A stretch of DNA of 8,097 nt from DASXTB01 sp036505615 (GCA_036505615.1 DASXTB010000163.1:1-8097), one strand, 5' to 3'; shown: positions 1 through 6,982, numbered from the stretch's first letter. Translations and numbers: made by a program. The notes: generated from the letters alone by a model not told the origin.

Positions 1-35
1 ACGACCCTGCTCGAAAACAAATCAACGCAAACAGC

Positions 36-70
36 ATTCGAAATTCGACATTCGAAATTCCGCATTCAGT
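36..70. repeat. Heptamer tandem array, five units, overlapping a stop codon
   Basis: Five consecutive 7-nt units start at 36, 43, 50, 57 and 64 (attcgaa, attcgac, attcgaa, attccgc, attcagt). Every unit begins with att, and the phase never slips. The last unit contains the TGA stop of the small-subunit gene (66-68 on the complement), so the array begins exactly at the 3' end of that gene. It resembles the array at 971-1005, which also ends in attcag over a stop codon. Function is unknown. Confidence 0.85.
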
Positions 71-731
71 CTGCTTCGTATTTCACGCCCAATTTCTTCA
101 GTGCTTCCTCCGGACAGCCTTCCCACTCCGCCACAAAGACATTACCCTGATAATCGAGGTCTTCAATGCCTATCTTGCTGGTCCAGAATCCGGTCGCTGT
201 CAGATCGCGAAGACTGTTGAAGAAGGCCACACCATGAGTCATCTCCGGCCGGGCCTTGGCCGGCCATGCGATGTCATCAATCACTTCCTTGCGTTGAGCT
301 TCTGTGCAGCCGAGAAACGTTCTGTTGAAGCGGCGATTGCACTGTACGTCGAGCCAAGTCAGGCCGCCGCGCATCGCCGTCTGGCGGACGGTGCGTTGTT
401 CGTCGGATGACACGAAGCCCCCCGCCGGTGACCGCTGCTCGGGCGGCAAATCCATCATCATAAAATCGATGAATTCAGCAACGCCTGCATCAGTGGCGCT
501 GCCGGAGCGCTCGTCCTTGGGGATTATCATGTCGACCAGGACGCGCACGGTTTTGTATTCATGATCGGTAAGGAATTTCGGCTGGAACGCTTTGCCGGTT
601 TTGACGGCGGCTTTCTTTGCCGCCTGCGCGTGTTGGTGTGCCTGCCGCGCCTCGGCGACAGTCCAGGTGAAGCCCAAAGCAGGTGCTGAGCCAAGTAACT
701 TTAAAACTCTCCTCCGATCAATGGTACTCAT
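66..731 (-). CDS. Gluconate 2-dehydrogenase subunit 3 family protein with Tat leader (second copy)
   Basis: This is a 221-residue small subunit of a membrane or periplasmic flavin dehydrogenase, family level only. The N-terminus has a twin-arginine motif (DRRRVLK, residues 5-11), then a modest hydrophobic stretch and an Ala-rich linker to about residue 46. The mature domain shows family-like features: a PKFL segment near 51, an IIPKDE...AEFID block at about 69-89, and a conserved WEGC end (C206), like YPGC in the other small subunit here. In characterised FAD-dependent glucose and gluconate dehydrogenases this subunit helps the GMC subunit mature and carries it through the Tat system. The start at 731 is chosen because it gives a complete Tat leader and has a GGGGAG ribosome site 8 nt upstream. 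It lies 269 bp after the GMC gene at 1001-2692, its likely partner. Compared with the other copy it has a longer middle region (about residues 95-125). The substrate is not deducible. Confidence 0.85.
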   Translation of the reverse strand: MSTIDRRRVLKLLGSAPALGFTWTVAEARQAHQHAQAAKKAAVKTGKAFQPKFLTDHEYKTVRVLVDMIIPKDERSGSATDAGVAEFIDFMMMDLPPEQRSPAGGFVSSDEQRTVRQTAMRGGLTWLDVQCNRRFNRTFLGCTEAQRKEVIDDIAWPAKARPEMTHGVAFFNSLRDLTATGFWTSKIGIEDLDYQGNVFVAEWEGCPEEALKKLGVKYEAD

Positions 732-833
732 GAAATTTTCTCCCCTCTCCCGTAGAAATACTGTGAAGGAGGTTTGCAGCCGCTGTGCCGACTCCCTGGA
801 GCGGCGAGGCTTGAAGCTGTCTCGAAGCTATGA

Positions 834-946
834 AACCACGGGGGACACTGGGAACACGGGGACCACAAGGGCTTTCGAAAATGGCAGTAAACCTTATTGA
901 TAAAGGAACCATTAAATTCCCCGTGTTCCCAGTGTCCCCCGTGGTT
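834..946. repeat. Nonamer-period inverted repeat, 29-nt perfect arms
   Basis: The left arm at 834-862 is the exact reverse complement of the right arm at 918-946, with a 55-nt spacer. The left side reads as four 9-nt units starting at 835, 844, 853 and 862 (accacgggg, gacactggg, aacacgggg, accacaagg). It belongs to the same word family as the palindromes near 5760, 7000 and 7530, but is arranged the other way round, with the ACCAC end outermost. It sits between the second GMC gene and its downstream small-subunit gene. The rest of the 732-1000 gap shows only the small-subunit ribosome site and a heptamer array. Confidence 0.85.
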
Positions 947-970
947 CGTAGTTTTTAGGACACTCTCCTT

Positions 971-1005
971 ATTCCGCAATCCCAATCCGCAATCCGCAAT
1001 TCAGA
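971..1005. repeat. Heptamer tandem array at GMC gene 3' end
   Basis: The array has about five units with 7-nt spacing: attccgc at 971, aatccca at 978, atccgca at 985 and 992, and attcaga at 999. The TGA stop of the GMC gene (1001-1003 on the complement) is inside the last unit. Words and the end point match the array at 36-70, where attcag also covers a stop codon. Confidence 0.8.
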
Positions 1006-2692
1006 CACTGCCATTCTTTCTCTGTTCGGCAATGTATTCGGCCGTGCGCATGGCAAGTGCCAGGATGGTCCAAGTACAATTCTTATCGGCGTTGGACACG
1101 AAAGGCCCGCCGTCGGCTACAAAGAGATTCTTGACGTCATGAGCCCGGCAGTTTTTGTTTAGCACGGAAGTCTTCGGGTCGTCTCCCATTCTGGTAGTGC
1201 CGATTTCATGAATGATCCAACCGCCCGGCTCCAGACCATACCCCTGCTCACGCGTGGGCATGGGGCTGGTCGGGGTTCCGCCCAGATCATGAATAATGCT
1301 GCGGAAGGTCTCCTGCATATGCTTGGCCTGACTGTATTCGTAGTCGGAAAACTTGAAATGGAAGCGCAGCACTGGAATGCCCCACTTGTCGACCACAACG
1401 GGATCAATTTCGCAGTAGGTCTCTTTGTTGGGCACCATTTCGCCCCGGCCCGCAAAACTAATGCTCGCTCCATAGTACTTGCGGTAATCGTTTTTGAGAG
1501 CTTTGCCGTATCCGCCGCCGTTGAGCCGGTGGATGCCGCCCATGATTCCGTATCCCGGCATATTCCGGCCGCCTCCAAACTCAATGTGGTAGCCGCGTGG
1601 GAAATCGAGTTTCTTGTTGTCCAACCACCAGGGCATGTACAGGTGCATGCCGCCGACGCCGTCTTCGTTATGGGGAACGCTGTTCATCATCTGCGGAAAG
1701 TGGCCGGAAACACTCAAGCCGGTGGAGTCGGTCAGGTATTTGCCCACCACGCCGCTCGAGTTGGCCAGTCCGTTGGGGAAGAGCGTCGATTTGGAATTCA
1801 ACAGGATCCGAGCCGATTCGCAGGCGCTGGCAGCCAGCACAACTATCTTTGCTCGGACCTGATATTCGCGGCGATCCTTGGTATTCACATAGGACACGCC
1901 CGTTGCCAGGCCGGACTTATCAATGGTGACTTCGCGCGCCATCGCCCCGGTAACGATCTTCAACTTTCCTGTTTTCAGCGACGGCGGAATCAGCACGGAT
2001 GGAGACGAAAAATTTGAGTGAGTAGAGCAACTGCGCCCGCACTGTCCACAATAGTGACAGGCAGGACGATCGCCGAGCGGCTTGGTCAGAATCGACAGGC
2101 GCGACGGGATGCAGGTGATCCCCAATTTGTCGCAGGCTTTCTTGACCATCAATTCATAGCAGCGCGGCTTGGGCGGAGGCATGAAGATTCCGTCCGGCTC
2201 ATTCTCCATGCCTTCCTTACTACCGAAGATGCCGATTAACGTGTCCACCTTGTCGAAAAATGGTTTGAGGTCGTCGTATCCAATTGGCCAGTCATCTCCC
2301 AGGCCGTCGATGCTGCGACGCTTGAAGTCATGAGGGCCGAATCGGAGAGAGATGCGCCCCCAGTGATTGGTGCGGCCTCCCAACATGCGCGCCCGGTACC
2401 AGTAAAACTGGCTGCCGGGAGCGGTAGTGTATGGTTCTCCGTCCAGGGTCCAGCCGCCGTAGCCGGCATCGAAGTCTCCAAAACCGCGCTGCGGTGAGGC
2501 TGCACCGCGCCGTGGGGAGTCGTAGGGCCACGCGAACATTTTTCCGTCTTTTTCCGAGTCAAACCTTGGGCCGGCCTCCAGCATGATGCAATCGGCGCCT
2601 GCCTCGGTGAGTACCTTGGCCGCCATGCCGCCTCCCGCTCCGGAACCGACAATACAGACGTCATAGATTTTGGGAGTTGGAACAATTTGCAT
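1001..2692 (-). CDS. GMC family FAD-dependent oxidoreductase, Fe-S type (second copy)
   Basis: This is a 563-residue catalytic subunit of a sugar or polyol dehydrogenase. In order it shows: a Rossmann FAD site (VGSGAGGG, G16/G18/G21) with LEAG at 38-41; the GMC signature RMLGGRTNHWG at 102-112; a CxxCxxCxxxC cluster (C212, C215, C218, C222) that probably binds an Fe-S centre; and a C-terminal domain with HEIGTTRMG (H495), NLFVADGG at 522-529 and N538. H495 and N538 are the expected His/Asn catalytic pair; their 43-residue spacing is identical in the neighbouring GMC protein. Length is normal. There is no signal peptide, so export by the Tat-tagged small subunit at 66-731 is inferred. The start has AGAGGA at 2697-2702, five nucleotides from ATG. 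The gene lies 172 bp downstream of the first GMC gene. The nearest functional analogues are FAD-glucose, gluconate 2- and glucoside 3-dehydrogenases; the substrate is undetermined. Confidence 0.9.
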   Translation of the reverse strand: MQIVPTPKIYDVCIVGSGAGGGMAAKVLTEAGADCIMLEAGPRFDSEKDGKMFAWPYDSPRRGAASPQRGFGDFDAGYGGWTLDGEPYTTAPGSQFYWYRARMLGGRTNHWGRISLRFGPHDFKRRSIDGLGDDWPIGYDDLKPFFDKVDTLIGIFGSKEGMENEPDGIFMPPPKPRCYELMVKKACDKLGITCIPSRLSILTKPLGDRPACHYCGQCGRSCSTHSNFSSPSVLIPPSLKTGKLKIVTGAMAREVTIDKSGLATGVSYVNTKDRREYQVRAKIVVLAASACESARILLNSKSTLFPNGLANSSGVVGKYLTDSTGLSVSGHFPQMMNSVPHNEDGVGGMHLYMPWWLDNKKLDFPRGYHIEFGGGRNMPGYGIMGGIHRLNGGGYGKALKNDYRKYYGASISFAGRGEMVPNKETYCEIDPVVVDKWGIPVLRFHFKFSDYEYSQAKHMQETFRSIIHDLGGTPTSPMPTREQGYGLEPGGWIIHEIGTTRMGDDPKTSVLNKNCRAHDVKNLFVADGGPFVSNADKNCTWTILALAMRTAEYIAEQRKNGSV

Positions 2693-2706
2693 GTTTTCCT
2701 CTTAAA

Positions 2707-2863
2707 TCAAAGTCGAAGGTCCAAAGTCGAAGGTCCAAAGTCACAGGTCGCAAGTCAAACAAGCGCGATTCAATCTTGCTTTTAGGTTTCTTAACCTTCG
2801 ACTCTCGACCTTCAACTTTGGACTTTGGACGTTCGACTTTCGACCTTCGACCTGAGGCTTTGA
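2707..2863. repeat. Long inverted heptamer array between the two GMC genes
   Basis: The left arm (2707-2755) has seven 7-nt units, including alternating cgaaggt and ccaaagt. The right arm (2794-2863) has ten units of the reverse-complement words (accttcg, actttgg, actttcg). A 38-nt spacer (2756-2793) separates them, so the transcript could fold into a long imperfect hairpin. The array spans nearly the whole gap: the right arm abuts the TAA stop of the first GMC gene (2865-2867 on the complement) and the left arm ends 4 nt from the ribosome site of the second. Roles in termination, mRNA stability or translation are possible but inferred. Confidence 0.9.
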
Positions 2864-2864
2864 C

Positions 2865-4547
2865 TTAGATCCTTCCTCTTTTGTACTCTTCGAGGAGGTG
2901 GTCACAGGCGCGCGCGGCCAGCGCCATGATGGTGATCGTCGGGTTCTGGCATGCCGATGCTGGATAACAGGATCCGTCCATGACAAAGAGATTGCTTACG
3001 TCGTGCGCCTGCTGCCACTTGTTCAAAACGGAAGTCTTCGGGTCATTCCCCATGCGCGCCGTCCCTACTTCATGGATTGCCAGTCCGGGCGGTGAAATCT
3101 CGGCATAGGCCTGCACGTGCTCAGCGCCGGCGGCTTCCAGCATCTCCGCCGCCGTCTGGGACATATCGTCTACCATCTTCTTCTCATTGTCTCCATAAGC
3201 CACGTCAATGTGGAGGACAGGAATCCCCCATGCATCCACTTTTTCTTTGTCAAGCTCGCAGTAGTTTTCGAACTTTCCCAGGCATTCGCCGAAACCACCG
3301 AGGTTGATGAACCAGGGATGATTCTCCTTAACAGCCTTCTTGAAGGAAGCGCCGAAGCCAGGAGTACCGTAAGCGTGGCCCCATTTACTTTCGTGAGCCG
3401 ATCCTTGAAAACCGTAGCCGCGCAGGAACTTGTCATGCTTGGAATCAATATTTCGGAACCGGGCCACATAAATCCCGTTGGGACGATTGCCGCGCGTGTC
3501 GGCAACATTTTTCAGCATGGGCAGAATACCAGACGCGCCGCCACCCATGACGTGGTCCATCAGATAATGCCCCAGCGCGCCACTGGAATTCGCAATTCCC
3601 TTGGGCCAGCGCGCGGACGTGGAGTTCAGCATGATGCGAGTGGACTCCAGCGTGGAAGCGCAAAGGATCACCATCTTGCCGTAGACCTCGCGATGGTTGC
3701 GTGTCAGCCGATCGACGTAATAAACGCCCCTGCATTTACCCTTATCATCTGCCACGATGTGGCTCACTACCGCATTGGGGACCAGCGTCAGCTTTCCTGT
3801 CGCTTCCGCCGCGGGAAGAGTGCTGGCTGGACTGCTGTAGTACGATCCGGTAGTGCATCCGCGAGAGCACGGGCCGCAATAGTGGCACTTGGGGCGGCCG
3901 TTAAGGTCTTGAGTCAAAATCGCGACCCGGCCGATGGTAACCGTCCGCCCCAGCTTTTCTTTGACCTTGTTGCGCAAGAGCACTTCCCCACAGGACAGAT
4001 TCATCGGAGGAAGGAACTGCCCGTCGGGTAATTGCGGCAGATTTTCCTTTTGACCGCTGACACCGATAAATTTCTCCACCCGATCATAATAAGGAGCCAG
4101 ATCTGCGTAACTGATAGGCCAGTCCACCCCAAATCCATCGCGCGAGGCTGCCTTGAAGTCGTAATCGCTCAGGCGATAGGTCTGGCGCGCCCAGAGGATT
4201 GACTTTCCTCCAACATGTCTTCCCCGGATCCAGGCAAAGGGCTTGTCCTTCGGAGTGGTGTAGGGATTGTCCAGATCATCGGTGAAAAGATGATGGGTGT
4301 ATTCGTCGCACTGGTAACACTGCTTCTGGATCGGCTGCCGTTGCTGCGAAGCCCGATCGCCGTAACGACTGCCTCGAAGCGGCATGTCGTAAGGGAGCTT
4401 GTGCTCTGTGAAATCTTCAGCAGGGTCGAGTTTGCGCCCTGCTTCCAGCACGGCAACGCGCATGCCGGCTTCCGTCGGGTGTTTGGCAACCCACCCCCCC
4501 GAAGCGCCGGAACCAACTATGATGGCATCGTATATTTCCTGTGGCAT
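2865..4547 (-). CDS. GMC family FAD-dependent oxidoreductase, Fe-S type (first copy)
   Basis: This is a 560-residue catalytic subunit paralogous to the product of 1001-2692. Seen in the sequence: the FAD-binding VGSGASGG (G12/G14/G17) and LEAG (34-37); the GMC signature region GRHVGGKSILWARQ at 109-122; CHYCGPCSRGC at 221-231 (C221, C224, C227, C231); and the catalytic region HEVGTARMG (H492), NLFVMDGSCYP (519-529) and N535 of the NPT motif. An additional CxxC (C77, C80) occurs before the signature and is absent from the paralogue. The protein begins directly at the FAD fold, so it should need the Tat-tagged partner encoded just upstream (4774-5385). A GAGGA ribosome site lies about 10 nt before the ATG. 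One oddity is Pro24 (codon at 4476-4478) in the helix after GxGxxG, where the paralogue has Leu28. It probably oxidises a sugar, sugar acid or glycoside in the periplasm; exact substrate unknown. Confidence 0.9.
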   Translation of the reverse strand: MPQEIYDAIIVGSGASGGWVAKHPTEAGMRVAVLEAGRKLDPAEDFTEHKLPYDMPLRGSRYGDRASQQRQPIQKQCYQCDEYTHHLFTDDLDNPYTTPKDKPFAWIRGRHVGGKSILWARQTYRLSDYDFKAASRDGFGVDWPISYADLAPYYDRVEKFIGVSGQKENLPQLPDGQFLPPMNLSCGEVLLRNKVKEKLGRTVTIGRVAILTQDLNGRPKCHYCGPCSRGCTTGSYYSSPASTLPAAEATGKLTLVPNAVVSHIVADDKGKCRGVYYVDRLTRNHREVYGKMVILCASTLESTRIMLNSTSARWPKGIANSSGALGHYLMDHVMGGGASGILPMLKNVADTRGNRPNGIYVARFRNIDSKHDKFLRGYGFQGSAHESKWGHAYGTPGFGASFKKAVKENHPWFINLGGFGECLGKFENYCELDKEKVDAWGIPVLHIDVAYGDNEKKMVDDMSQTAAEMLEAAGAEHVQAYAEISPPGLAIHEVGTARMGNDPKTSVLNKWQQAHDVSNLFVMDGSCYPASACQNPTITIMALAARACDHLLEEYKRGRI

Positions 4548-4585
4548 TGATATAAGTTCCTCATGTTTTCTAAAATTCGCTCGAA

Positions 4586-4767
4586 GCTCTCAGCGTTCAG
4601 CTGTCAGCTCTCAGCTCACAGCAGGTCAACAGGTCCCCAAGTCAGTTGGATTTTGACATGCTGAATTGCTGACCTGCTGACCCGATGAACTCTGGCTCGA
4701 TACCCGCGGGCCTGCTGAGAGCTGGGAGCTGAGAGCTGACAGCTGAGAGCTGAAAGATGACGAATGA
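4586..4767. repeat. Long inverted heptamer array between small subunit and first GMC gene
   Basis: The left arm (4586-4634) has seven 7-nt units: gctctca, gcgttca, gctgtca, gctctca, gctcaca, gcaggtc, aacaggt. The right arm (4712-4767) has eight: ctgctga, gagctgg, gagctga twice, cagctga, gagctga, aagatga, cgaatga. GAGCTGA-type words face TCAGCTC-type words, giving a long hairpin. A shorter nested palindrome lies inside (ggtcaacaggtc near 4624-4635 against gacctgctgacc at 4671-4682, one mismatch). The right arm ends 6 nt after the small-subunit stop; the left arm ends about 38 nt before the GMC start. It fills most of the 226-bp gap. Confidence 0.88.
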
Positions 4768-4773
4768 CGGTTT

Positions 4774-5385
4774 TCAAGCTTTATGTTCCGGGTGTGTGCA
4801 GCCGGGATAGTCGTCAAAGAAAAGATTGCCGTCATCACCTAGTTCTTCCTTCATCCCCACTTCGGATGTGTAATAGCCGGTAATCGTCATCGACTTGATT
4901 ACGCCGAAAAATTCAACTCCCACCTGGTCGCTCAGAGACTTATTCTGGCCGGAGCTGAGGATGGTCAGCAATGCGGTTTGTTGCTCGGGGACCGTCTTAA
5001 TGAAATTCGATCCGAAAAGCTCATTGCTGCGTGCATCGATCCAGCGCAGTCCCCGCGCGAAGTTCTTCTGCTCGCCAGGTTCGGCATCGACTAAAACCGT
5101 ATCGATGAATTCATTGACCTTGGCCGCTTTGGCGCCGGCAGTATCCGTCTGCGGGATGATCAGCTCGCTCAGCACAATCACTGTCTCGTTCTGATGGGGG
5201 TCCAAGAACTTTGGCGTCCAAGCCGCTTCTGCCTGCGTGGCTGTCGCTTGATGCGTGTGTCGTGTCGCGTGCGCCAGGGCCAGGTCGTTCAGCTTCTGCG
5301 CCCAGAGCGGAACAGATGCGACGCCCAGACCTCCCAGCGCAAGTTTGCGGATAGCTTCGCGACGATTAAAGCTGGAGAGGCTCAT
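4774..5385 (-). CDS. Gluconate 2-dehydrogenase subunit 3 family protein with Tat leader (first copy)
   Basis: This is a 203-residue small subunit and the first gene of the minus-strand block. The leader has a twin-arginine motif (NRREAIRKL, residues 7-15), then a hydrophobic stretch LALGGLGVASVPLWAQ (15-30) and a plausible cleavage region near AWAQ/ALAHA. The mature part carries TPKFLDPHQ (57-65), the LIIPQTDTAG...NEFID block (75-94), the W115/D117 segment, TGYYTSEVG (169-177) and the terminal YPGC (C196), all shared in pattern with the other small subunit at 66-731. It probably acts as maturation and Tat-export partner for the GMC protein encoded 226 bp downstream. The start is supported by AAGGA immediately upstream and by the position of the Tat motif. 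No haem-binding CXXCH is present, so it is not the cytochrome subunit. Confidence 0.85.
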   Translation of the reverse strand: MSLSSFNRREAIRKLALGGLGVASVPLWAQKLNDLALAHATRHTHQATATQAEAAWTPKFLDPHQNETVIVLSELIIPQTDTAGAKAAKVNEFIDTVLVDAEPGEQKNFARGLRWIDARSNELFGSNFIKTVPEQQTALLTILSSGQNKSLSDQVGVEFFGVIKSMTITGYYTSEVGMKEELGDDGNLFFDDYPGCTHPEHKA

Positions 5386-5426
5386 TTTTCCTTCTTTCGT
5401 TAAGGGTTATTCAGAAAACTAATTCT

Positions 5427-5440
5427 AACGCGTAAGCGTT
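5427..5440. promoter_or_regulatory. Small dyad upstream of the small-subunit gene, possible operator
   Basis: AACGC and GCGTT form a perfect 5-bp inverted pair around GTAA, 42-55 nt upstream of the ATG at 5385. Position suits a regulator site or part of a promoter for the minus-strand block. Five base pairs could easily arise by chance, so support is weak. Confidence 0.25.
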
Positions 5441-5548
5441 TGGAAATGGAATCGAGTTTTCAATGACCAATAACGCTTTAGTTGCGGCGTCGCCGCACAT
5501 GGAGTTTCTATATTTTGGCAGCGGAGAGATGGTCTGAGGGCCGTCTCA

Positions 5549-5697
5549 AGGCCGCTTCCAGCGGGCTTTCCCGAAGGGTCTCAGCCCCGGCCTTTCGAGG
5601 CCGGGGTGCAAAGCGAGCGCAATTATCAGCCTCGAGGCCGGTTCAACGGCCTTTTTCGCCAACCCAGCCGGCGTTTTACGCCGGCGAAACTGACTGC
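5549..5697. repeat. GC-rich multi-hairpin element, single-arm copy
   Basis: A chain of short palindromes: a 9-bp stem with TTCG loop (stem arms 5585-5593 and 5598-5606); a 6-bp stem aggccg/cggcct (5635-5652) followed by TTTTT; and a 7-bp stem gccggcg/cgccggc around tttta (5667-5685). The order and sequence match the element starting at 7238 (cttt-cccg-aggg, tcagccccggcc, aggccg-tttcaa-cggcc, gccggcgttt). It looks like an interspersed, REP-like family. I do not recognise a published name. Confidence 0.75.
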
Positions 5698-5699
5698 CT

Positions 5700-5727
5700 A
5701 TGACCGATGACTGATGACGAATGACGC
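5700..5727. repeat. Heptamer tandem array, four units
   Basis: Four units in strict 7-nt phase: atgaccg (5700), atgactg (5707), atgacga (5714) and atgacgc (5721). The 14-nt string gatgacgaatgacg is shared with the right arm of the array at 4586-4767, so the same words recur at separate loci. This is the only heptamer array in the window not next to a stop codon. Confidence 0.75.
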
Positions 5728-5750
5728 TTTGATTGCGCCTTTGCCGCACC

Positions 5751-5807
5751 CTGTCCTTTGTGGTTCAAAAAAAGCTTTACCACCAGGGACACAGTGGACA
5801 CAAAGGG
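5751..5807. repeat. Nonamer-period palindrome
   Basis: The right side reads in 9-nt units: accaccagg (5779), gacacagtg (5788), gacacaaag (5797). The left side has the complement words at 9-nt spacing (ctgtc at 5751, gtggt at 5760). The centre (ttcaaaaaaagcttt) is nearly the same as in the palindrome at 7505-7572. It ends about 110 nt before the isomerase gene. Confidence 0.75.
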
Positions 5808-5904
5808 AGCTCAACGTGCAACCTTCAACCTGCAAGCGAAACTTTACAACTCCTTGTGGAATCTGACGCCCATGGTTTATCTTTACTATTCCGTCAAGTC
5901 CCTT

Positions 5905-5910
5905 AGGAGA
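5905..5910 (+). promoter_or_regulatory. Ribosome binding site of the isomerase-like gene
   Basis: AGGAGA lies 7 nt upstream of the ATG at 5918. It fixes the start, since an earlier ATG at 5871 in another frame lacks such a site. Confidence 0.8.
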
Positions 5911-5917
5911 TCGATCT

Positions 5918-6931
5918 ATGGAAACCAAAGGCAACCGACCTGTCACGCTTTTTACCGGCCAGTGGGCCGATCTCAATTTTGAAACCATTTGCAGCAAGGC
6001 AAAGCAATTCGGCTATGACGGCGTGGAGCTGGCTTGCTGGGGAGACCATTTTGAAGTGGGAAAGGCGCTAAAGGACGACTCCTATTGCAAACGACGGTGG
6101 GAAGTGCTCAACCAGTACGGCTTGAAGTGTTTCGCCATCAGCAATCACCTGGTGGGCCAGGCCGTCTGCGACAACATCGACAGCCGCCACAAGACCATCC
6201 TGCCGCAGCACGTTTGGGGAGACGGAAATCCGGAAGGGGTGCGCAAGCGGGCCTCCGAAGAGATGATCAACACAGTGCGGGCCGCGGCCAAGTTCGGCGT
6301 CAAAGTGGTCAACGGCTTTACCGGCAGCAGCATCTGGCATCTTCTCTATTCGTTTCCGCCGGTAGATCCCGCAACCATCGACGAAGGCTACAAGGATTTT
6401 GAGCGCCGCTGGACTCCCATCCTGGACGCGTTCCAAAAAGAGGGAATCTCGTTTGCTCTGGAGGTCCACCCCACTGAGATCGCCTTTGACGTTTCCAGCA
6501 CGCAGCGGGCTCTTGACGCCGTCAAGGGCCACAAGGCTTTCGGTTTTAATTTCGATCCCAGCCATTTTGGCTACCAGGGCGTCGACTATGTGGATTTCAT
6601 TCGAACCTTCCAAGGACGAATTTTCCACGTCCACATGAAGGACGTCTACTGGTCATCGATAGCCCGCCGCTCCGGCGTTTTCGGCGGGCATCTTCCTTTC
6701 AATCATCCGGATCGTTTTTGGGATTTCCGATCGCTGGGGCGCGGCGGCATCCGATTTGAAGAAGTGATTCGCGCGCTCAACGAAGTGGGTTACAACGGCC
6801 CGCTGTCGGTGGAGTGGGAAGACGGCGGCATGGACCGCGAAGCCGGCGCCGCCGAAGCGGCGGCTTTTGTGCGACGAATCGACTTTAAGCCCTCAACAGC
6901 GGCGTTCGACACGGCCTTTGCGCGCAAGTGA
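5918..6931 (+). CDS. Sugar phosphate isomerase/epimerase family TIM-barrel protein
   Basis: This is a 337-residue protein of the xylose-isomerase-like TIM-barrel (AP endonuclease 2) superfamily, likely cytoplasmic because no signal peptide is seen. Barrel strands appear in order: YDGVELACWG (33-42), LKCFAISNHL (69-78), VKVVNGFTGS (128-137), ISFALEVHP (177-185), AFGFNFDPSHF (207-217), IFHVHMKD (235-242) and PLSVEWED (295-302). Likely divalent-metal ligands are E182, D213, H239 and E299, the order seen in ketose 3-epimerases and related enzymes; H216 and H237 also lie near the site. A Gly/His-rich insert (about 245-275) covers the mouth of the barrel. Such proteins interconvert or dehydrate sugars, inositols or keto-sugars and often sit beside Gfo/Idh/MocA oxidoreductases, as here (convergent partial gene at 7692). 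It diverges from the GMC block. Substrate unknown; despite the family name, a phosphosugar substrate is not implied. Confidence 0.88.
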   Translation: METKGNRPVTLFTGQWADLNFETICSKAKQFGYDGVELACWGDHFEVGKALKDDSYCKRRWEVLNQYGLKCFAISNHLVGQAVCDNIDSRHKTILPQHVWGDGNPEGVRKRASEEMINTVRAAAKFGVKVVNGFTGSSIWHLLYSFPPVDPATIDEGYKDFERRWTPILDAFQKEGISFALEVHPTEIAFDVSSTQRALDAVKGHKAFGFNFDPSHFGYQGVDYVDFIRTFQGRIFHVHMKDVYWSSIARRSGVFGGHLPFNHPDRFWDFRSLGRGGIRFEEVIRALNEVGYNGPLSVEWEDGGMDREAGAAEAAAFVRRIDFKPSTAAFDTAFARK

Positions 6932-6982
6932 AATCTCGCCCGAGTCGCGAGGCGACCCGCATTATTCACCGTTTTTGCTGTT

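Larger units (their letters stand above)
5473..5749. repeat. Imperfect 26-nt direct repeats flanking a hairpin element
   Basis: The segments 5473-5498 and 5724-5749 both begin acgcttt and end gccgcac, and match at 21 of 26 positions in the same orientation. Between them lie the GC-rich hairpin element (about 5549-5697) and a heptamer array. They may be a duplicated flank or another copy of a short repeat; no transposase is present. Confidence 0.45.
5386..5917. other. Divergent intergenic region with repeats, no gene
   Basis: The 532 bp between the divergent small-subunit and isomerase genes contain no convincing coding sequence; the open frames across it read through repeat hairpins. It must hold the promoters for both directions, but I see no strong -35/-10 pair. 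A small dyad (aacgc-gtaa-gcgtt, 5427-5440) lies 42-55 bp before the small-subunit start and could be an operator. The rest holds an imperfect direct repeat, the GC-rich hairpin element, a heptamer array and a nonamer palindrome, listed separately. Confidence 0.7.

Noticed and set aside
718..985. Short minus-strand open frames (64 and 85 codons) between the second GMC and small-subunit genes
   Set aside because: They translate the nonamer inverted repeat (Cys-Pro-Trp-rich peptides) and overlap the small-subunit start region; this is typical of spurious repeat translations.
1208..2017. 269-codon open frame on the plus strand inside the second GMC gene
   Set aside because: It is fully antisense to a gene with clear GMC motifs from end to end; its translation shows no domain and reads as a codon-bias shadow.
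2707..2863. CRISPR array
   Set aside because: Units are 7 nt with no unique spacers, and no cas genes are present.
3117..4031. 304-codon open frame on the plus strand inside the first GMC gene
   Set aside because: Antisense to well-conserved GMC coding sequence, with no recognisable domain and no ribosome site of note.
5585..5606. Intrinsic terminator at the 9-bp GC stem with TTCG loop
   Set aside because: No T-run follows on either strand and no gene end is near; it is treated as part of the repeat element.
5845..5917. Sigma-70 promoter for the isomerase-like gene
   Set aside because: TTGTGG and TTTACT hexamers are present, but the spacing (about 22 nt) and match quality are poor.
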